DNA from: Rhodopseudomonas julia
GTDB taxonomy: Bacteria > Pseudomonadota > Alphaproteobacteria > Rhizobiales > Afifellaceae
DNA length: 64,000 nucleotides
Direction of reading: 5' to 3'
Assembly: GCF_030813515.1 (NCBI RefSeq)
Contig: NZ_JAUSUK010000001.1
Coordinates: 868,001 to 932,000, forward strand
The notes beneath the pieces are model-generated. The model did no database searches and had not been told where the DNA came from. It was given only the letters and a program-made list of their open reading frames with translations. Within the stretch, counting starts at the first letter, position 1; each line of letters opens with the position of its first letter. Positions 17,167 through 26,269 of the stretch are shown here, one piece after another. The position numbers and the translations under genes are program-made.

Positions 17167-19568
17167 GCGGCCGTCTCTCCCGCCGCCTGCCGGCGCACAT
17201 CTTCCACGGCAAAGAGAATGCGTTCAGGCGTCGCCGGCGCGTCGAGATCAGGGAAGACCTTGTAATCGGAGGCCGCCGAAACCGCGTCCGCGAGTGCCGA
17301 GAAAACGGAAATCGCCAGCATCAAGGGCGGCTCGCCGACGGCCTTGGAGCGATAAATCGTCTCCACCTGGCTCTCGCCCTTCTCCCAGATCTTGATGCGC
17401 ATATCGTCCGGGCGATCGTTCGCCGTCGGGATCTTATAGGTCGAGGGCGCATGCGTGGTGAGCTCGCCTTTGCCGTTCCAGCAGAGCTCCTCCGTCGTCA
17501 ACCAGCCCATGCCTTGAATGAAGCCGCCTTCGATCTGGCCCATATCGACGGCCGGATTGAGCGAGCGGCCGACCTCATGAAGGATATCGACGCGCAAGAC
17601 CTTGTTCTCGCCGGTCAACGTGTCGATCGCGACCTCCGAACAGGCAGCGCCATAGGCGAAATAGAAGAAGGGGTGGCCCGTCGCCGTCTCGCGGTCATAG
17701 GTGATGCCGGGCGTTGCATAGAAGCCCGTCGCCGACAGCGAGATGCGGGCGAGATAGGCCTCTTCCACGAGTTCGGCGAAGCTCATCTCCTCGTCGCCGA
17801 TCTGAACCCGGTTCGGCCGAAAGACGATTTTTTCGCGCGGCACCCCGTACGCCTCGGCCGCAAAGGCGATCAGCCGCTCCTTGATGGTGCGGGCCGCCGC
17901 CTGCGCCGCCATGCCATTGACATCAGAGCCGGAGGAGGCCGCCGTCGCCGAGGTGTTCGGCACCTTGTCGGTGCGCGTTGAAGTGATCTTCACCTTCGCA
18001 AGGTCGATCTGGAACTCCTCCGCCACCACCTGCGCGACCTTGACGAAGAGCCCCTGCCCCATCTCCGTGCCGCCATGATTGAGCATGACGGAGCCGTCCT
18101 TGTAGACATGGACGAGGGCGCCGGCCTGGTTGAGATGCCGGGTCGTGAAGGAAATACCGAATTTGACCGGCGTCAGAGCGAGCCCCTTCTTCACCATCGG
18201 GCTCGTGGCGTTGAAGGCGCGAACCGCCTCACGCCGCGCGCGGTAGTCGGAGCTTTTTTCGAGCTCCTCAACCATCTCGGCGATGACACTGTCCGTCACC
18301 TCCATATGATAGGGCGTGATGCCGCCCCCCGCCGCCGGATAGAAATTCGCCTTGCGGATATCGAGCGGGTCCTTGCCGAGCGCGAAGGCGATCTTCTCGA
18401 TCATACGCTCCGTCGCCACCATGCCCTGCGGCCCGCCGAAACCGCGAAAGGCGGTGTTCGACACCGTATGCGTCTTCATGCGCCGCGAGCGGATGCGCGC
18501 CGCGTTCAAGGCATAGGCGTTGTCGGCGTGAAACATCGCCCGATCGGCAATCGCGCCTGAAAGATCCGCGGAATAGCCGCAGCGCATCGCCTGGTCGAAG
18601 GCCGCGCCGGCAATGCGCCCCTCGCCGTCGAAGCCCACCTCGTAATCGATGAGAAAATCGTGCCTTTTGCCGGTCATGACCATGTCGTCGTCGCGGTCGA
18701 GGCGGAGTTTGGCGGGCCTGCCGGTCTTCGCTGCGACAAGTGCTGCGATCGCGGCAAACAGCGCCGGCTGGCTTTCCTTGCCGCCGAAGCCGCCGCCCAT
18801 GCGCCGGACCTCGATCGTCACGGCATGGTCGGAGAGACCCAGCACCTTCGCCACGTTGTGCTGCACTTCGCTCGGATGCTGGGTGGAGGAATGCACGGTG
18901 ATGTCGCTATCCTCGCCCGGCAGCGCATAGGCGATCTGACCTTCGAGATAGAAATGATCCTGGCCGCCGACGCGCACGCGGCCTGAAACTCTGTGTGGAG
19001 CTTGTGCGAGCACGCCGTCGCAATCGCCGAGCCGCATTTCGTGCGGCGGCAGAAGATCCGCACCGGCTTCGAGCGCCTCGTCGAGCGTGATCACCGCGTC
19101 GCGGTCCTCGTAGACGATCTCCGCTCTGCCGGCCGCTGCACGCGCCAGCGCCAGCGTCTCGGCCGCGACCGCAAAAATCGACTGGCCGTGATATTCGACG
19201 ATCTTGTCGGCAAAGACCGGATCGTCGCCGAAGACCGGGCTTGCATCGTTTTCACCCGGAATGTCGGCGGCCGTCAGCACGCAGGCGACGCCATGGGCGG
19301 CACGCACCTTTTCAAGATCCACCTTCTTGATCTCGGCATGGGCGCAGTCGCTCATCGCCACATAGATGTGCAACGTGCCCGGCAATTCGGCCATGTCGTC
19401 GATGTAGCGGGCCTCGCCCGAGACGTGCCTGGCTCCGCTGTCATGCGGCTCGGGCCGGGCAACGCCGCCCGCAATCGCATCCTGTCCCTCGTGCCGCGCC
19501 GCCGCATGCGGCCTCGCCTGGCGCGCCGTGCCGGCGACGCCGCGATCCTGGATGAGGTTTTCATCCAT
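17163..19568 (-). CDS. xdhB: Xanthine dehydrogenase, molybdopterin-binding subunit XdhB
   Basis: An 801-aa large subunit that binds the molybdenum cofactor and oxidises hypoxanthine and xanthine to urate. Recognisable blocks are H-D-S-G-A-R-H-V-S-G-E-A-R-Y near residues 44-57, R-R-M-G-G-G-F-G-G-K-E-S for cofactor binding, F-R-G-F-G-G-P-Q-G, T-E-M-G-Q-G-L and the late H-E-V-G-R-S-L-N-P-A. Length is normal for the split XdhAB type. It starts on the last base of the xdhA stop codon, so translation is coupled. Confidence 0.94.
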   Translation of the reverse strand: MDENLIQDRGVAGTARQARPHAAARHEGQDAIAGGVARPEPHDSGARHVSGEARYIDDMAELPGTLHIYVAMSDCAHAEIKKVDLEKVRAAHGVACVLTAADIPGENDASPVFGDDPVFADKIVEYHGQSIFAVAAETLALARAAAGRAEIVYEDRDAVITLDEALEAGADLLPPHEMRLGDCDGVLAQAPHRVSGRVRVGGQDHFYLEGQIAYALPGEDSDITVHSSTQHPSEVQHNVAKVLGLSDHAVTIEVRRMGGGFGGKESQPALFAAIAALVAAKTGRPAKLRLDRDDDMVMTGKRHDFLIDYEVGFDGEGRIAGAAFDQAMRCGYSADLSGAIADRAMFHADNAYALNAARIRSRRMKTHTVSNTAFRGFGGPQGMVATERMIEKIAFALGKDPLDIRKANFYPAAGGGITPYHMEVTDSVIAEMVEELEKSSDYRARREAVRAFNATSPMVKKGLALTPVKFGISFTTRHLNQAGALVHVYKDGSVMLNHGGTEMGQGLFVKVAQVVAEEFQIDLAKVKITSTRTDKVPNTSATAASSGSDVNGMAAQAAARTIKERLIAFAAEAYGVPREKIVFRPNRVQIGDEEMSFAELVEEAYLARISLSATGFYATPGITYDRETATGHPFFYFAYGAACSEVAIDTLTGENKVLRVDILHEVGRSLNPAVDMGQIEGGFIQGMGWLTTEELCWNGKGELTTHAPSTYKIPTANDRPDDMRIKIWEKGESQVETIYRSKAVGEPPLMLAISVFSALADAVSAASDYKVFPDLDAPATPERILFAVEDVRRQAAGETAA

Positions 19569-21046
19569 CAGGCAAGCTCCAGGACGCTGTGCACGCGCTC
19601 TCCGTCACCGGTTCGATCCATGGAAAACCGGAGGAGCAAATTCTGCGCCACTTTCAACCGGTAGGCGGCGGAGGCGCGCATATCGTCAAGCGGCGTGAAA
19701 TCCTCCGCAAGGGCCGCGGCGGCCTTCTGAAACGCGGTGTCGCCGAAACGCTCGCCGATGAGGGCCGCCTCGGCCTTCGCCGCGCGTTTGGGCGTGGCCG
19801 CCATGCCGCCGAAGGCGAGCCTTGCCGCGACGATCTTCTCGTCGTCGAGGTCGACACGGAAGGCGCCCATCACGGCGGAAATATCCTGATCGAAGCGTTT
19901 GGATATCTTGTAGCAGCCGAAGCGTGCATTCTCCGGCAGCTTGTCGATCACCAGCTTTTCCACGAATTCGCCGCGCCTGCGGTCCTGGCGGCCATAGGCG
20001 AGGAAGAAGTCTTCAAGCGGCAAGTTGCGGCTTTCGTCGCGCCGGCGCAGATAAAGACGGCACCCAAGCGCCATCAACGCGGGCGGCAGATCGCCGATCG
20101 GCGAGCCGTTGGCGATGTTGCCGCCGACCGTGCCGGTATTGCGGATCTGCACGGAGGCGAAGCGACGCATCAGCTCGCCGAGATCCGCATGGAGCACTCC
20201 GAGCCGCTCCGCCGCCCGGCGATGCGACACGGCCGCGCCGAACGAGAGCGCATCCGCCGTATCGGAAATCTCCTGGAGCTCTTCGACACGGGTGACGTCG
20301 ATCACCGTCTGCAGAAACCGCCGCTTCTTCGTCACCCAGAGCCCGACATCGGTCGCGCCCGCAACCAGCACGGCCTCGGGATAGCCGGAATAGGTGACGG
20401 CGAGTTCGTCGATGGAGCGCGGCGTGAACCAGCGCTGCTCGCGGCCCGTCTCGTCGCGATACGAAATGCGCAGCATGGCGCCATTGTCGAGCGCACGGAG
20501 TTTCGCAGCCGTCTCCGCCGCCTCGGGCCGTTCCGTGCCGCGACCATGACCGCCATCCTTCAGCGCGGTGACGCCCGCATCGATGATCGGCCCATACCCT
20601 GTGCAGCGGCAGAGATTGCCGGCGATCCAGTCCTTCACCTCCTGGCGGCTTGCCGCCTCGCCGGTCAGAAAGCCCGCATAGAGTTGCATGACGAAACCCG
20701 GCGTGCAGAAGCCGCATTGCGAGCCGTGATGCTCGACCATGGCCTGCTGCACCGGATGGAGGCTGCCGTCGTCACGTTTCAGATGTTCCACGGTGAGAAG
20801 CTGGCGACCGTGCAGCGACGGCAGGAACTGGATGCAGGAATTGACGCTGCGATAGGCCATACCGCCCGTCTCGTCCGGTTCACCCAGAACCACGGTGCAG
20901 GCGCCGCAATCGCCCTCCGCGCAGCCTTCCTTGGTGCCCGGCAGACGCTCCTCCCGGCGCAGATATTCGAGGATCGTCTCCGTCGGCGGGCGATCCGTGA
21001 CACGGCGAGGCTCGTCGCCGAGAAGAAAGCAGATCGCCTTGCCCAT
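19568..21046 (-). CDS. xdhA: Xanthine dehydrogenase, FeS/FAD subunit XdhA
   Basis: A 492-aa small subunit. The N-terminal plant-type ferredoxin domain binds a 2Fe-2S cluster through E-G-C-A-E-G-D-C-G-A-C-T. The second 2Fe-2S domain has C-G-F-C-T-P-G-F and L-C-R-C-T-G-Y. The C-terminal half is the FAD domain with V-A-G-A-T-D-V-G-L-W and N-T-G-T-V-G-G-N-I-A-N-G-S-P. Electrons pass from the molybdenum centre in XdhB through these clusters to FAD and NAD. It begins at the stop codon of hydroxyisourate hydrolase. Confidence 0.94.
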   Translation of the reverse strand: MGKAICFLLGDEPRRVTDRPPTETILEYLRREERLPGTKEGCAEGDCGACTVVLGEPDETGGMAYRSVNSCIQFLPSLHGRQLLTVEHLKRDDGSLHPVQQAMVEHHGSQCGFCTPGFVMQLYAGFLTGEAASRQEVKDWIAGNLCRCTGYGPIIDAGVTALKDGGHGRGTERPEAAETAAKLRALDNGAMLRISYRDETGREQRWFTPRSIDELAVTYSGYPEAVLVAGATDVGLWVTKKRRFLQTVIDVTRVEELQEISDTADALSFGAAVSHRRAAERLGVLHADLGELMRRFASVQIRNTGTVGGNIANGSPIGDLPPALMALGCRLYLRRRDESRNLPLEDFFLAYGRQDRRRGEFVEKLVIDKLPENARFGCYKISKRFDQDISAVMGAFRVDLDDEKIVAARLAFGGMAATPKRAAKAEAALIGERFGDTAFQKAAAALAEDFTPLDDMRASAAYRLKVAQNLLLRFSMDRTGDGERVHSVLELA

Positions 21047-21396
21047 CAGCTCCCCCGATAGGTGGAATAGCCATAGGGCGAGACGAGAAGCGGCACATGG
21101 TAATGCGCCTCTTCATCGGCGAGGCCGAAGCGCACCGGCACCACGTCGAGAAAGGCCGGATCGGGCAGATCGACGCCGCTCCCGCGAAAATAATCGCCCA
21201 CGTGAAAGAGAAGCTCGTAGCGCCCCGCCTTGAAATCGGCGCCTTCGAGAAGCGGCGCGCCGCAGCGCCCGTCATCGTTCGTGTGCATCTCGCGGAGTCT
21301 TTCGCCCGCCGCATCGAACAGCTCGATCCTGAGGCCCGAGGCGGGACGGCCGGTGGCCGTATCCAGGACATGCGTGGTCAAACGGCCTTGGCTCAT
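21046..21396 (-). CDS. uraH: 5-hydroxyisourate hydrolase (transthyretin-like)
   Basis: A 116-aa transthyretin-related protein that opens 5-hydroxyisourate to OHCU. The family signatures are present: [14 protein letters not shown] near the N-terminus (catalytic His), a central T-N-D-D-G-R-C, the Y-H-V-P-L-L-V-S-P strand and the diagnostic C-terminal Y-S-T-Y-R-G-S. The ATG at 21396 is selected because it places the conserved strand at residues 6-19; the long upstream open extension has no family similarity. It leads the xdhABC-importer operon. Confidence 0.93.
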   Translation of the reverse strand: MSQGRLTTHVLDTATGRPASGLRIELFDAAGERLREMHTNDDGRCGAPLLEGADFKAGRYELLFHVGDYFRGSGVDLPDPAFLDVVPVRFGLADEEAHYHVPLLVSPYGYSTYRGS

Positions 21397-21689
21397 GCAC
21401 ACTCCGCGCGATCTTGTCTGCCCCTCTGCCCAAAGGTGCGCCACAGCCATTCTTTGCACAACCCCCTCGCGCGACGCCGCCCGCTGTCCGCGTGCCACAG
21501 ACTTCGTGAGGCGCGCTTCAGGACAGCGAAAAGCGCGCCTTGATCCCGCATCTGACCTGCGATTGGCCGCAAGAGCCCTCGCGAGCGGATTGACGGGCCA
21601 TCGCCCCGGGGTGCAAACGCAAAGGCCCGCGCGGCAAGCCCTTCGCCGACGGCAGGCCATCTCAGGCAAGAGCCTACGGATTTGACATC

Positions 21690-23126
21690 ATGACCAGTTC
21701 CAACCGTTACCCTCGCGATCTTCTTGGTTACGGGCGCACGCCACCCAAGGCGAACTGGCCTCAAGAGGCCGCGATCGCGGTCCAGTTCGTGGTCAATTAC
21801 GAAGAGGGCGGCGAAAACGCGCTTCTTCATGGCGACGACGCCTCGGAAGCCTTCCTTTCCGACATCGTCGGCGCACAGCCCTGGCCCGGCCAGCGCCACA
21901 TGAACATGGAATCGCATTACGAATACGGCTCGCGCGCCGGCTTCTGGCGGCTGTGGCGGCTGTTCAGCCAACGCCAGGTGCCGGTCACCGTCTTCGGCGT
22001 CGCGACCGCGCTCGCCCGCAATCCTGAAGCCGTCGCCGCCATGCAGGAGGCCGATTGGGAGATCGCCTCGCACGGCTACAAATGGATCGACTACAAGGAT
22101 TTTTCCGCCGCCGACGAGCGCGCGCATATGGAAAAGGCGATCGCGCTGCATCGGGCCGCGACCGGCGAACGCCCGCTCGGCTGGTATACGGGCCGTTCCT
22201 CGGAGCATTCGGCCAGGCTTGCGATGGAGGAAGGGGGTTTCGTCTATTCCTCCGATTCCTATGCCGACGACCTCCCCTATTGGGTGGAGGGGGATAAGGG
22301 CCCGCATCTCATCGTGCCCTACACGCTCGAAGCCAACGACATGCGCTTCGTCGCCGCGCAAGGTTTCGGCTCGGGCACCGATTTCTTCACCTATCTCAAG
22401 GACGCCTTCGACACGTTGCGCGCGGAAGGGCTCGCAGGAGAGCCCAAAATGCTGTCGATCGGCCTGCATTGCCGGCTTGCCGGGCGGCCCGGCCGGTTGG
22501 CCGCGCTCAAGCGCTTCCTCGGCTATATCGAAAGCCTTCAGGATGTGTGGATCGCGCGGCGCATCGACATCGCCCGCCACTGGCATATCCACCACCCGCC
22601 GCATGGTTTCGTGCGGCCGAGCCAGATGGGCCGCGAGGCCTTCATGATGCGCTTCGGAGGCGTCTTCGAATGCTCGCCCTGGGTCGCCAAGCGCACCTAT
22701 AAGAGCGAGCTCGGACCGGCGCATGACACGGCGCGCGGCCTCTTCGGCGCGATGGCGGCCGCCTTCCGTTCGGCCAGCGAAGAAAAACGCCTCTCGGTGC
22801 TCGAAGCCCATCCCGATCTCGCCGGAAAGCTCGCCGAGGCGCATGCCCTCACCGATGCCTCCACCGCCGAACAGGCCTCCGCCGGGCTCGATCAGCTCGA
22901 TGCCGGAGAACGCGAGCATTTCCGCGATCTCAACCGGCGCTACCGGGAGAAATTCGGCTTCCCCTTCATCATGGCCGTCAAGGGGCGCAATAAGGACGAG
23001 ATCCGCACCGCCTTCGAAGACCGCCTCGCCCATGACCGGGAGAGGGAATTTGCCACCGCCTGCCGCGAGGTGGAAAAGATCGCTCTCCTGCGCCTTCAAG
23101 ACATGCTGCCGGAGCGGCAGGCATGA
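21690..23126 (+). CDS. puuE: Bifunctional allantoinase PuuE / OHCU decarboxylase UraD fusion
   Basis: A 478-aa two-domain protein. Residues 1 to about 310 form a metal-independent allantoinase of the polysaccharide-deacetylase fold (R-D-L-L-G-Y-G near the start, F-V-V-N-Y-E-E-G-G-E, E-I-A-S-H-G-Y-K-W-I, W-Y-T-G-R). From about residue 315 a UraD domain follows, with R-P-S-Q-M-G, E-C-S-P-W-V-A, the catalytic E-A-H-P-D-L-A-G-K-L block and F-G-F-P-F-I-M-A-V-K-G-R. It decarboxylates OHCU to S-allantoin and then hydrolyses allantoin to allantoate. It is divergent from the hydroxyisourate hydrolase operon. Such fusions are known in proteobacteria. Confidence 0.93.
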   Translation: MTSSNRYPRDLLGYGRTPPKANWPQEAAIAVQFVVNYEEGGENALLHGDDASEAFLSDIVGAQPWPGQRHMNMESHYEYGSRAGFWRLWRLFSQRQVPVTVFGVATALARNPEAVAAMQEADWEIASHGYKWIDYKDFSAADERAHMEKAIALHRAATGERPLGWYTGRSSEHSARLAMEEGGFVYSSDSYADDLPYWVEGDKGPHLIVPYTLEANDMRFVAAQGFGSGTDFFTYLKDAFDTLRAEGLAGEPKMLSIGLHCRLAGRPGRLAALKRFLGYIESLQDVWIARRIDIARHWHIHHPPHGFVRPSQMGREAFMMRFGGVFECSPWVAKRTYKSELGPAHDTARGLFGAMAAAFRSASEEKRLSVLEAHPDLAGKLAEAHALTDASTAEQASAGLDQLDAGEREHFRDLNRRYREKFGFPFIMAVKGRNKDEIRTAFEDRLAHDREREFATACREVEKIALLRLQDMLPERQA

Positions 23127-23157
23127 GCCTGGTCGCGGCCTCCTCATCCACCTTTGT

Positions 23158-23188
23158 CCACAGCGCCATGCTTGGGCGCGTTCTGTGG
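23158..23188 (+). terminator. Possible terminator hairpin after puuE-uraD
   Basis: CCACAGCGCC at 23158-23167 can pair with GGCG plus CTGTGG at 23175-23188, with a 4-nt bulge, and AGCTTTT follows. It lies 32 bp after the puuE stop. The stem is imperfect and the T run short, so this is a weak call. Confidence 0.35.
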
Positions 23189-23266
23189 AGCTTTTCAAGA
23201 ATTTGGCGGTTAAAGACCTGCCTGGCGGGAGCCGCCGTTCCCGCAATCTCCTAAGGATCTGTGACG

Positions 23267-23683
23267 ATGTGGTCCAAGGCCGAAGACATGTTGCGGCTTG
23301 CCGCGCACGAAGGCGCCGACATCGTCTTCGTGTCGGAATACGTTCTGCCGGTGCGCATCGGCGCCTATCAGCGCGAGCGGCACGGGCCGCAAAAGGTGCG
23401 CTTCGACATGACGGTCGCGACCCGGCCGCGCGCGGCACCGCCTGCCGGTGAACCGGTGAAGCTCGAAGACGTTCTCTCTTATGATGCCTTGACGGATGCG
23501 ATCGAAACCATCGTCGCCGAAGGGCATTTCGACCTGGTAGAGACCCTGGCGGAGAAAATCGCCGCCCGGATCCTTGAAGAGCCACTTGCCGAGATCGTCG
23601 CGCTTCGGGTGGAAAAGCTCGAATTGGAAAAGGCGCGCGCCGGCACCACGATCATCCGCCGCAAGGGGACGCCTGGCGCATAG
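23267..23683 (+). CDS. Dihydroneopterin aldolase family protein (FolB-like)
   Basis: A 138-aa protein of the T-fold FolB/dihydroneopterin aldolase family. The conserved I-G-A-Y-x-x-E-R segment lies near residues 30-38, where the Glu-Arg corresponds to the substrate-binding turn of FolB, and the late V-E-K-L-E-L-E-K-A block contains the conserved Lys. ATG 23267 has AAGGA nine bases upstream; a GTG six bases earlier is possible. The sequence is more divergent than housekeeping FolB, so it may be a paralogue acting on another pterin. The neighbour is a pterin dehydratase, which supports a pterin role. Confidence 0.75.
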   Translation: MWSKAEDMLRLAAHEGADIVFVSEYVLPVRIGAYQRERHGPQKVRFDMTVATRPRAAPPAGEPVKLEDVLSYDALTDAIETIVAEGHFDLVETLAEKIAARILEEPLAEIVALRVEKLELEKARAGTTIIRRKGTPGA

Positions 23684-23722
23684 GACGCTGAGGGCACCCG
23701 CGGCCAGCCGAGGGAGCCGTTC

Positions 23723-24016
23723 ATGGCCGAAACCCACCGCTTCTCAGATCACGACGCCACCGCACAAGCCAAGACCCGCCTGCCGGAATGGCGCGTCGAA
23801 GACGGCTATCTTTGCCGCAGCTACAAGCGGAAAGACTTCGCCGAAAGCCTGCTTTCCGCCAATGCCATCGGCTATTTCGCCGAGGCGGTCGACCACCATC
23901 CGGACCTCACCGTCAAATACGGCAAACTCGACGTGGCACTGCGCACCCACGACGCCGATTCCCTCACCGAAAAGGATTTCGCGCTCGCGGAGAAGATCGA
24001 GGGATTGCTGGGATAG
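23723..24016 (+). CDS. phhB: 4a-hydroxytetrahydrobiopterin dehydratase (pterin-4a-carbinolamine dehydratase)
   Basis: A 97-aa PCD/DCoH protein that dehydrates pterin-4a-carbinolamine during recycling of the pterin cofactor. The active-site signature is visible as A-V-D-H-H-P-D-L-T-V-K-Y, with downstream V-A-L-R-T-H-D (usual L-x-T-H) and a late aspartate-rich helix. The length is normal. It lies 39 bp after the FolB-like gene on the same strand and is probably cotranscribed with it. No phenylalanine hydroxylase gene is seen in the window. Confidence 0.88.
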   Translation: MAETHRFSDHDATAQAKTRLPEWRVEDGYLCRSYKRKDFAESLLSANAIGYFAEAVDHHPDLTVKYGKLDVALRTHDADSLTEKDFALAEKIEGLLG

Positions 24017-24112
24017 CCGTCGCGAGGCGGATTTCTTGTCGGACACATGCCGGCGGTCCATCGGCCGCTGGCACAGAGCCAAGCCGTCATCTCTTTTCCG
24101 AAACACGAAAAA

Positions 24113-24187
24113 TGGTGCCGCAGGGGAGGATTGAACTCCCGACCTCACCCTTACCAAGGGTGCGCTCTACCACTGAGCTACTGCGGC
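24113..24187 (-). tRNA. tRNA-Thr (anticodon GGT)
   Basis: On the minus strand the 5' GCCGCAG pairs with 3' CTGCGGC; the D arm is GCTC-AGTGGTA-GAGC, the anticodon stem CACCC/GGGTG holds loop CTTGGTA with anticodon GGT (24153-24155), and the T arm reads GGGAGTTCAATCCTCCC. The 3' CCA is encoded (24113-24115). It lies just upstream of the conserved small gene and murA, on the opposite strand. Confidence 0.95.
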
Positions 24188-24582
24188 TTGCGGTGACCGT
24201 GCCGTCCAAAAGGCGCCCGCAAGGCGTCCCGGACCGGCGCAACCGTTCCTCAGGCGCCCGGTCCATGCCACAAGCGCCCGCGCCATGCAACTGCCGAGGC
24301 GCGCAATCTCGCGCTTGAGGCAAGCTCGACACAGGCCAGCAGCCCTGCCTGGGCGATTTCGACCCGAGGCAACGCCCCTTGCCCCGCCTTCCGAGCACCG
24401 GTTCAACGGGTCCGTCTCTGCAGCATCGGTGTCGCCGGCCCCTGTTACAGGCGTCTGGCACGCCCCCTGTTGCGACAAGGACACGCAGGCCCGCATCCTC
24501 TCTGTCCACCCCGCCCGAGCCTCGTTTTCGCCCGATTGCAACTGGACTTCCTTGCATGCGGCAGCTCGTCTATGAAGGATCG
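24188..24582. other. Intergenic region between tRNA-Thr and the small basic protein gene
   Basis: About 395 bp without a supported gene. Open frames on both strands here have irregular composition (Arg/Pro/Ser-rich) and no ribosome-binding sites. It presumably contains the promoters of tRNA-Thr (minus) and of the murA-side operon (plus), but no convincing -35/-10 pair was found. Confidence 0.5.
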
Positions 24583-24759
24583 ATGCGGGGCGCAAAACCG
24601 GACAAGAACGACGCGCGAGACGCGGCGCGCAAGGCGCGCGAGCAAAGGCTCGCCGAGGCGCTGAGGGCGAATCTGAAACGACGCAAGGAGAAGGCCCGCG
24701 CGGCAAGCGACGGGTCTGCGGCGGATCGATCTGCGGACGCGGGTTCCGACGAGACATAA
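24583..24759 (+). CDS. Small basic conserved protein upstream of murA
   Basis: A 58-aa highly charged protein (K-A-R-E-Q-R-L-A-E-A-L-R-A-N-L-K-R-R-K-E-K-A helix, then an Asp/Ser/Ala tail). Similar small proteins with the A-L-R-x-N-L-x-x-R-K motif occur near murA in alphaproteobacteria, but no function is assigned. ATG 24583 is supported by GAAGGA four bases upstream; the longer open frame before it shows no coding character. It ends 48 bp before murA and is likely cotranscribed. Confidence 0.7.
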   Translation: MRGAKPDKNDARDAARKAREQRLAEALRANLKRRKEKARAASDGSAADRSADAGSDET

Positions 24760-24807
24760 GCGGCGAAGCGGGACAAACCCGGGCGAAAGGCCGCAAGAGG
24801 AGCATTG

Positions 24808-26097
24808 ATGGATTGTATTCGCATTCGTGGCGGCAATCGCCTGAACGGGACGATCCCGATTTCAGGCGCGAAGAACGCCACCCTGCCCTTGATGATCGCA
24901 AGCCTCCTCACCCGGGAGACGCTGACGCTCAAGAACGTGCCGAATCTTGCCGACGTATCCCTGCTGAAGCGCATTCTCGGCAATCACGGCGTCGATCACA
25001 CGGTGCGCGGCAAACGCTCCGTGCATGAGGTCGTGGCCGGCGAGACGGTCGAGCTCTCCGCCCGCGATATCGTCGACACGACGGCGCCTTATGAACTCGT
25101 GTCGCGCATGCGCGCCTCGTTCTGGGTCATCGGCCCGCTCTTGGCCCGCATGGGCGAAGCGCGCGTGTCGCTGCCCGGCGGCTGCGCCATCGGCACGCGC
25201 CCGGTCGATTTCTATCTGCACGGGCTGCAGGCGCTCGGTGCGGAACTTTCCGTCGAAGGCGGCTATGTTGAGGCGCGCGCCCCGAAGGGCCTCATCGGCG
25301 GACGCGTGATCTTTCCGCGCGTCTCGGTCGGCGCCACGCATACGGTGATGATGGCGGCAGCTCTCGCCAAAGGCGAAACCGTCATCGAAAACGCCGCACG
25401 CGAGCCGGAAGTCGTCGATCTCGCCGAATGCCTCATGAAGATGGGCGCGCAGATCGAAGGCGCCGGCACCCGCGAAATCCACATCGAGGGCGTGTCGTCG
25501 CTCTCCGCCGCCGAGCATTCGGTGCTTCCCGACCGTATCGAAACGGGCACCTATGCCATGGCGGTGGCGGCGACCGGCGGCGAGGTCACCTTGACCGGCG
25601 CGCGTCCCGACCTCCTGCGTGCCGCACTCGACACGCTCGTCGACGCCGGTATCGAGATCGCGGAGACCAACGAAGGCATCCGCGTGGCGCGCAATGGCGG
25701 CCCCCTCAAGGCCGTGGAAGTCACCACCCAGCCCTTCCCGGGCTTCCCGACCGACCTGCAGGCGCAGCTCATGGCCTTGATGGCGCGGGCGGAAGGAACC
25801 TCCCACATCACCGAAACGATCTTCGAAAATCGCTTCATGCATGTGCAGGAATTGTCGCGGCTCGGGGCCGATATCCGCCTCGACGGACAGACGGCGACCA
25901 TCCGGGGCGTGGAAAAGCTCACCGGGGCGCAGGTGATGGCGACGGATCTCCGTGCCTCCGTCTCGCTCGTCATCGGCGGTCTTGCGGCGGAAGGCGAGAC
26001 GACGGTCAACCGCGTCTACCATCTCGATCGCGGCTTTGAACGCCTCGAAGAGAAGCTCTCCGCCTGCGGCGCCGAGATCGAACGCGTCCGCGCCTGA
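24808..26097 (+). CDS. murA: UDP-N-acetylglucosamine 1-carboxyvinyltransferase MurA
   Basis: A 429-aa cytoplasmic enzyme for the first committed step of peptidoglycan synthesis: transfer of enolpyruvate from PEP to UDP-GlcNAc. Visible landmarks are [17 protein letters not shown] near residues 8-24 (Lys22 region), the [10 protein letters not shown] loop with the PEP-binding, fosfomycin-target Cys126, and the late E-N-R-F-M-H and G-D/T-D-L-R-A-S blocks. ATG 24808 has GAGGAG five bases upstream and is preferred to a TTG one codon earlier. Confidence 0.97.
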   Translation: MDCIRIRGGNRLNGTIPISGAKNATLPLMIASLLTRETLTLKNVPNLADVSLLKRILGNHGVDHTVRGKRSVHEVVAGETVELSARDIVDTTAPYELVSRMRASFWVIGPLLARMGEARVSLPGGCAIGTRPVDFYLHGLQALGAELSVEGGYVEARAPKGLIGGRVIFPRVSVGATHTVMMAAALAKGETVIENAAREPEVVDLAECLMKMGAQIEGAGTREIHIEGVSSLSAAEHSVLPDRIETGTYAMAVAATGGEVTLTGARPDLLRAALDTLVDAGIEIAETNEGIRVARNGGPLKAVEVTTQPFPGFPTDLQAQLMALMARAEGTSHITETIFENRFMHVQELSRLGADIRLDGQTATIRGVEKLTGAQVMATDLRASVSLVIGGLAAEGETTVNRVYHLDRGFERLEEKLSACGAEIERVRA

Positions 26098-26269
26098 GGC
26101 ATCCTGGACCGGTTCGCGCCTTGCCCTCACCGCGGCGAGGCCCTAGAGCCTAAAAGGGAGTTTTCGACCGGCATTCCGATGACGGGACGGCAGGCGCAAG
26201 TCTGCCGCTCTCCAGGATCGGCGCGGTCACAACTGAAGCGGCCAATAAGGTCAGATCGGGAAGGGGTTC

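Noticed and set aside
21393-23585. A 730-codon minus-strand open frame opposite puuE-uraD
   Set aside because: The plus-strand fusion has clear catalytic motifs; the antisense product is Arg/Gly/Ala-rich with no motif.
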